Part shown: piece after piece, positions 59,021 to 64,000 of the stretch
How the letters are laid out: the number at the start of each line of letters is the position of its first letter
Position numbering within the stretch: position 1 is the stretch's first letter
NCBI GenBank assembly: GCA_037127255.1
Contig: JBANSL010000004.1
Location: 77,156,127 to 77,220,126 of the forward strand
Direction: 5' to 3'
Source of the DNA: Persicaria tinctoria
Taxonomy: Eukaryota; Streptophyta; Magnoliopsida; Caryophyllales; Polygonaceae
DNA length: 64,000 nt
The notes under the pieces: model-generated
Database searches by the model: none
The model's input: the letters and a program-made list of their open reading frames with translations, nothing else
What the model was told of the DNA's origin: nothing
Translations under genes and position numbers: made by a program

Positions 59021-62000
59021 TCAAGGTGGCATCTGCAGGGCCCATGTAGCTTGGGCCTCAAATAAGACTCCATTCTTGTCCATCAGCTGCAATCCTCCAG
59101 AATGGATCTTGTTCACCACGAACGGTCCCATCCGCTTTTTGTTGAATTTGTTTGGAAACCAATGATCCTTTGATTTAGAGACATAAAGCTTGTCTCCAAC
59201 TTCATACTCCTTAGGCTCATCATTGGAAATCCTGCACAATCGCACATACCAAGGCAGACCTCTCCCATGTATAGATAAATCTTTAATGGAAATAGGAGAA
59301 GAAAGATCCATACCTTGGCTCACCTTTGCAGAGACGGAATCGGGCACCACTGTGTTTGGTCGATCTCGACGAGGACTGATTGATCTCGGCAAGACTGCAG
59401 GTTCTGGTGGTGGTCGGCTCGAAGATTCAGAAGTCGATGAAGACAGGGTCTGGTCGATCTCGACGAGCCTGGTCGACCTCGACAAGGGCTCTGGTCCTGG
59501 TGTCTGCAGCGTCGAGGAAGGTGCCATCGAGGAAGACGCGATCTTGTCGATCTCGACAAGGCTACTCGAGATCGAGTAGCCTTCTCCTCCGGGTGGCGTG
59601 CTCATCAAGGAAGGCGGGGCCGGGCTCTCCGAGTGGTGGTCGATCTCGACAAGGGTGGTCGAGATCGACAAGGGCTCTCCTGGGTCTGGAGGTGCGCTCG
59701 AGGAAGCAGGGACTGGTGGCTCCGAGTTGTGGTCGATCTCGACTAGGCTTGTCGAGATCGACGAGCCTGGTTTCTCTAATCCGCTGCTCGACGATGCTGG
59801 CTCTGGTGGAGTCTCCTTGGTCTGGTCGAGATCGACTAGGGCTCTACTCGATGTCGAGGAGCCCTGGTCGATCTTGACCCCATACTTAGCTCCTGTCAAG
59901 GCATCCGAAAAATAATAAATCCACAATGACTTACCTTGGTCTGTGTCGATGGGATTCTCTGTGTTTTCCATAAGGATTGCCATGATCTCCTCCACCTGGG
60001 CCTCCATGTCCCTCTTTTCTATCTCCTCAGGGGTCATATTTCTGACCTTGGGTTCCCCGCAGGTGATGTAGCCAGCTGAGATAGATTTGACCTCTTCCAT
60101 CGGACCTGTATGCCTTTAAGTTTTATTAAAGAAATACTCAATTACCTCATCGCTGATGTTGAAGGTGAGCACTCCTTTCCTTACGCTTATGTTGGCATCC
60201 ACCGTTGCCAAGAATGGTCTTCCTAGAATAATTGGACAAGCAGGATCTTCTTGCATATCAACAATTAAGAAATCAGCAGGGACGAAGAACTTACCTACTT
60301 GTACTGGGACATTCTCCACCATCCCTGTTGGAATGACCACCGTGTTGTTGGCCATGTATAGTCTAGCATCCACAGGCTCCAGGGCACCTATCTTAATCTT
60401 GGACCAAATCGTTAAAGGCATAATACTAACACTAGCTCCAAGATCACATAGGGCATTAATTTTATGTGGACCAAATCCAATAGTTATAGCAAACTTACCT
60501 GGATCCGACCTCTTCTCCAGTATGTCCAGATGGCTGCACTCCTCTGTGATTTCCGCCATCGATCGCTTTTTGCTCAGAATCTCCTTCAGGAACTTGACAT
60601 AAGACGGCATTTCATTGAGAGCTTCTGTGAAGGGTATGGTGACATTGAGCTTCTGAAGCATCTTGACGAAGCGCTGAAACTTTTTCTCCGCTGGGTCCTT
60701 TAGAGATTTTGTGGGGAAAGGCAGCTTCTTTTTCTGAGTCGGAGCCAGAACAGACGTCGGAGTTGCTGCAGATTTCTCGACCAGGGGCTCCTCGATGTCG
60801 ACTAGAGTCTTGTCGACATCGACCAGATTGGGTCCAGTCGAGTTGCTGTTCGGCGCAGACGGAGATTCTGACAGTTTCTCCTCGAGGTCGACGAAGGTCT
60901 TGTCGAGGTCGACCAGGTGTTTGTCGAGATCGACCACGGTCTTGTCGGTGTCGACTTGCTGTTCCTCGTCATTCTGCTGTTTTCCAACCTCTGGCTCTTG
61001 CAGTTGATGGCCGCTTTTGAGTTTTACAGCAGCGATGTGTCCAGTCTTTCCCTTAGGATTTGGTTCTGAAGATCCAGAGAGCGCACCCGACTGTCTGGGG
61101 ATTCCCGCTGCTAGCTGACCAATCTGTGTATCAACTGTTTTCCACCAGGTATCAATTTCCCCAAGCCTAGAGTTGACACCTTGCATCTGAGTATATACGG
61201 AGTTGAAAGATTGCCTAGTTTCTGAGTGGTTTCTCCGTATTTCCTCCAGGACTGTCTGTATATCATCCTTTTTCTAGTCCCTTTCTGGATGTCCTGGAGC
61301 TCTGTGGGGCGGGGGGTTCCTAGGGACACCTTGGTTCCATTGTGGTTGCTGAAACCTTTGGTCCCCCATGCAGCGATTGGGACCCCCTGCGTAAGCTGCC
61401 TCCTCATGATGCTCTGTCAGCCTGACTTGCTTTGCATGTGGGCACTCAGGAGTGGTGTGCCTTTGCGATCCGCATTCTATGCAAGGCTGGTTGACAGAGA
61501 GATACTTTACTTGCTTGATGAGCTTCTTATTCTGGTCTCTGTAGTACTGCTCCCTAACATCTGGATCAATCTCCTTAGGAGGCTCATATAGGGGCATAGA
61601 TGGTGCTGGCCTGGCGTATGGGTTCTCCTCATAGGTTGCAGTAGACCCATATTTGTTGTCGTAGGTAGTGAGCTTCTCCAGTACTCCCCATGCGTCACTT
61701 GGCGGCATTGTCAGATACTCATAGCGAGTGTAATGGTTGATTCTGTCCTTAGTGACTTGATCAAGAGAGTTGAAGAAGATCTCCTGAATTACGTAGGGTG
61801 GCTGTCCATGAGTAGGGCAAGATCGCAGAAGTTCCTTGTAGCGTTCCCATGCCTTTGCTAGCGGTTCCCCTTGCTTCTGTTTGAAGGCAGTGATTCTCTG
61901 GCGGAGATGTGCTGTTTTGGCGGGTGGGAAGAATTTGTTCAGGAACTCTTGCTCTACTTGGGCCCATGTTGTAAGTGATTTCGGTTTCATCCCTTTCAGC

Positions 62001-62476
62001 CATTTCAGTGCAGGCCCAGCGAGAGACCAGCGAAAAGCTTTCATCTTGACATATTCGAAAGTTGTACCTTCAGCAAGAGTACGGCACATGTCAGCAAAGT
62101 TTTTAATATGTTCAAGAGGACACTCATTAAATCTACCATAAAAGGCATTATTTTTAAGCTCTATAAGAAACTGAGTGCGAATTTCAAAAGAGTTATCAGG
62201 GATCAGAATAGCCGATTCAGGCACGACGAGAGTTGGGTGGATGTAGTCCTCTGCCGTGGTTGAATATTGGGCAAGCTCAGCCTGTTCTTGTTCCCTTGCT
62301 GCTTTCTCAGCGGCGATAGCAGCATCCTTTGCGGCTAATTCCCTGGTAAGCCTAGCGATCAGCTGTTCCTGTGTTTCCGCAGCTGTCATGGCTCTTTGTA
62401 GTCTATTTCTGATATGTATAAGGCGTTCTGGGTCGTCTAAGCCGAAATACTCAGGTGGAACACCAGTACGGCGCAT
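59021..62476 (-). pseudogene. gag-pro: Gag-protease-integrase C-terminus polyprotein, element E5 (two nonsense codons)
   Basis: A frame of about 1,152 codons from ATG 62476 (MRRTGVPPEYFGLDDPERL). Coiled coil, Gag core, intact zinc knuckle CIECGSQRHTTPEC (near 61470), acidic linker with VVDLD, LVDLD, FVDLE, LVDVD and LVDIE, protease ALCDLGASVSIMP (near 60440), Ser/Asp linker with repeated SIS-type and LVEID units, and the integrase C-terminal GPFVVNKI module. TAG at 61274-61276 replaces a glutamine codon and TAA at 60116-60118 replaces a glutamate codon; both are single-base changes. No frameshift. The N-terminal 75 residues differ from the other copies, so this part is less constrained. Confidence 0.9.
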
Positions 62477-62539
62477 ACACCTAAAAAGTAACTCAAAGAA
62501 ACAGTGAGAACTGACTACCTAAGGCGCGATTGATTGCTT

Positions 62540-62556
62540 CCCCGGCAACGGCGCCA
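62540..62556 (-). other. Primer binding site (tRNA-Asp), element E5
   Basis: An exact match to the 3' end of plant tRNA-Asp, three bases from the LTR start at 62560. Confidence 0.93.
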
Positions 62557-62559
62557 ATT

Positions 62560-64000
62560 TGTTGTTGCAGGAGTAGGTCAATGTATTGAAATAAATATAA
62601 AATGAAGATCAAACTGACTTCCCTGTCTCAGCAAATAAATACAAGACTTCCTCCCGTTGTAGTAAGAGTAAAGTCAGGATCGAATCCACGAGGAAGCACG
62701 TCAGCGGTTCTCAGGTAGCTGTAAATTCTCACAGACAAAGCAGCAGAAAAGACAGAAACAAATAAACCCAGCAAGGGCAACTAAAGAAATAAAGCAAAGA
62801 AAAGTAAAGAACAAAGCAAAGCAGAAACTAAAAGCAAGGACACAGAAGCTACTCGATCTCGAGTAGCTGTCCTCTATCTCGACAAGACAGTAATGAAAAC
62901 AGAAAACAGAAAAGAAGGCAAACAACTCGACCAAAGTTCTCCTCGACCTCGACAAGAGGTACTCGATCTCGACAAGGAATGTAAAGACAGGAACTTTAAA
63001 TCGACAAAAACAGAAAAATCACAACTCGACCTAGACGAAGCCCTACTCGATCTCGACCACAGCTTACTCGAGATCGACAAGCACTACTCTATGTCGACAA
63101 GAAACAGAAAAAGACAGAAAACTGTAAATTGCAGAAATTAAACACAGAACTCAGAATTTCGATAAACTCAATATATTAAAAGACTTCCAAAGCCAGGGTA
63201 TCAACACCACAACGATAACCATGCAAAACAACACATAAAGGCATAAAAGATCATGCTTTCCATCAAATAACTTTCGTTATTAACAACTAGGCATATAGAG
63301 GCTCTCGCATAAATCCTAATTGTTACTAACCCTTTTTCACATAATTAATCCAAGTTGCATTAAGATCACTTTCGCTTCAATAACACAAACAAGGATCACC
63401 TTCAACTCTCGCAAAAGAATCATGCTCTTAGGGATAGAAGATGAATCGCAAAAAAATCTGACCTTTATCGCATTGCCTCACATGGCCACCGTCGGGCTCA
63501 CCCCCAGCCCCAGAAGTGGGTGGACTACTCACGCCTCATTGCAATCGCAGACATCTTTGATGAAAAGAAATAAACTTGCATAAAAACTAAATTCAAAGCC
63601 TTTACAATCCTGGCAATCAACTCTCGCAGAAAGCCAAAACCCTAAAAACCTTAGAACTCCTAAAACTCTGAATGGAACTAACTAACTGTCTCTGAAATTG
63701 GATGATTGAAAAACCAGCCCCATGGGCTTTATTTATAGCCTTCATTCCCTAGCTAATCTAGGAAAGAAGATATCTATCTATATCTAAAAGGCTTAAAAGA
63801 TAAATAAAAGACATAAGGGAATTAAATCAACTAGGAAAAGATAAAACTAATTAGGTATGTCTTCATGATGTGATAGATCTTGTCTCCCATGGATAGAACT
63901 TGATGGATGTAGGATAGATCTTGGCCAAATCTGGATAGAAGCTTCCGCCTTCGGCATCAAGGAACTCCAATCCTACTCGGACAAGGCTCGTCGAGAAGTT
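62560..64000 (-). repeat. 5' LTR of E5 (partial, cut by the window end)
   Basis: Starts TGTTGTTGCAGG. Inverted TATA box at 63730-63737. Motifs at 62845-63100. The remaining 850 or so bases lie outside the window. Confidence 0.92.

Larger units (their letters stand above)
55231..64000 (-). mobile_element. Element E5: Athila-like non-autonomous element, runs off the window
   Basis: 3' LTR 55231-57523, 3' UTR, Gag-Pro ORF, primer site, then 1,441 bp of the 5' LTR before the window ends. About 9.6 kb is expected in total. The left flank is GAGCT (55226-55230), the candidate target duplication; the right flank is not in view. By eye I find about nine base differences between the two LTRs over the visible 1.44 kb, so insertion is recent. 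Confidence 0.93.

Overview
This is plant nuclear DNA from a repeat-rich part of an angiosperm genome. Two things show it: LTR retrotransposons whose primer binding sites match plant tRNA-Asp and tRNA-Met, and a CACTA transposon carrying intron-containing pieces of plant genes. I see no intact host gene. The species cannot be named from the sequence.

Most of the window belongs to one group of Gypsy (Athila-like) elements, mainly on the minus strand. The shared design is: long LTR of about 2.0-2.3 kb (TGTTGT...ACAACA), tRNA-Asp primer site, one long ORF, about 1.4 kb of 3' UTR, polypurine tract, LTR. The ORF encodes Gag, a zinc knuckle, an acidic linker, an aspartic protease with a D-L-G-A active site, a second linker, and only the C-terminal end of an integrase. 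Reverse transcriptase, RNase H and the integrase core are absent, so the family is non-autonomous. Copies are called X, Y, E2, E1, G and E5; a reduced plus-strand copy is called P.

Layout: 1-896 LTR3 fragment (+); 897-2474 gag fragment X; 2478-11190 LTR1, split by plus-strand element P (3664-10150, TSD CTATC) and shared by X and Y; 11191-16201 element Y interior; 16202-18771 hybrid LTR3/LTR2; 18772-27081 E2 interior with a CACTA transposon (19196-24324, TSD TAC). From 27082 to 55230 there is a five-level nest. Fragment G is interrupted by E2. The E2 5' LTR is split by E3 (28491-53993), a different non-autonomous LTR element. E3 is split by a Sirevirus-like Copia element (32982-52179, TSD CAAAC). 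One Copia LTR is split by E1 (33937-43476, TSD CCTGT), a structurally complete element. E5 (55231 to beyond 64000) is a second near-complete copy inserted in G.

The most unusual signal is a short self-complementary motif, TCGANNTCGA. It is scattered at high density through the LTRs, part of the 3' UTRs and both protein linkers of the Gypsy group, often as head-to-head pairs able to form 12-bp hairpins. It has no stop codon in any of six frames. In the Gag-Pro ORF it encodes tandem hydrophobic-acidic pentapeptides such as LVDLD and LLEVE that look like SUMO-interacting motifs. The unrelated E3 LTR carries a different palindromic motif, TCGCTGGCAGCGA. The two LTRs of E1, and those of P, differ in copy number of motif-bearing units, so these arrays are unstable.

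The CACTA element is the second notable object. It holds exon fragments of three unrelated plant genes in the same orientation (a leucine carboxyl methyltransferase-like gene, a myeloid leukemia factor-like gene and alpha-SNAP), several with recognisable splice sites.
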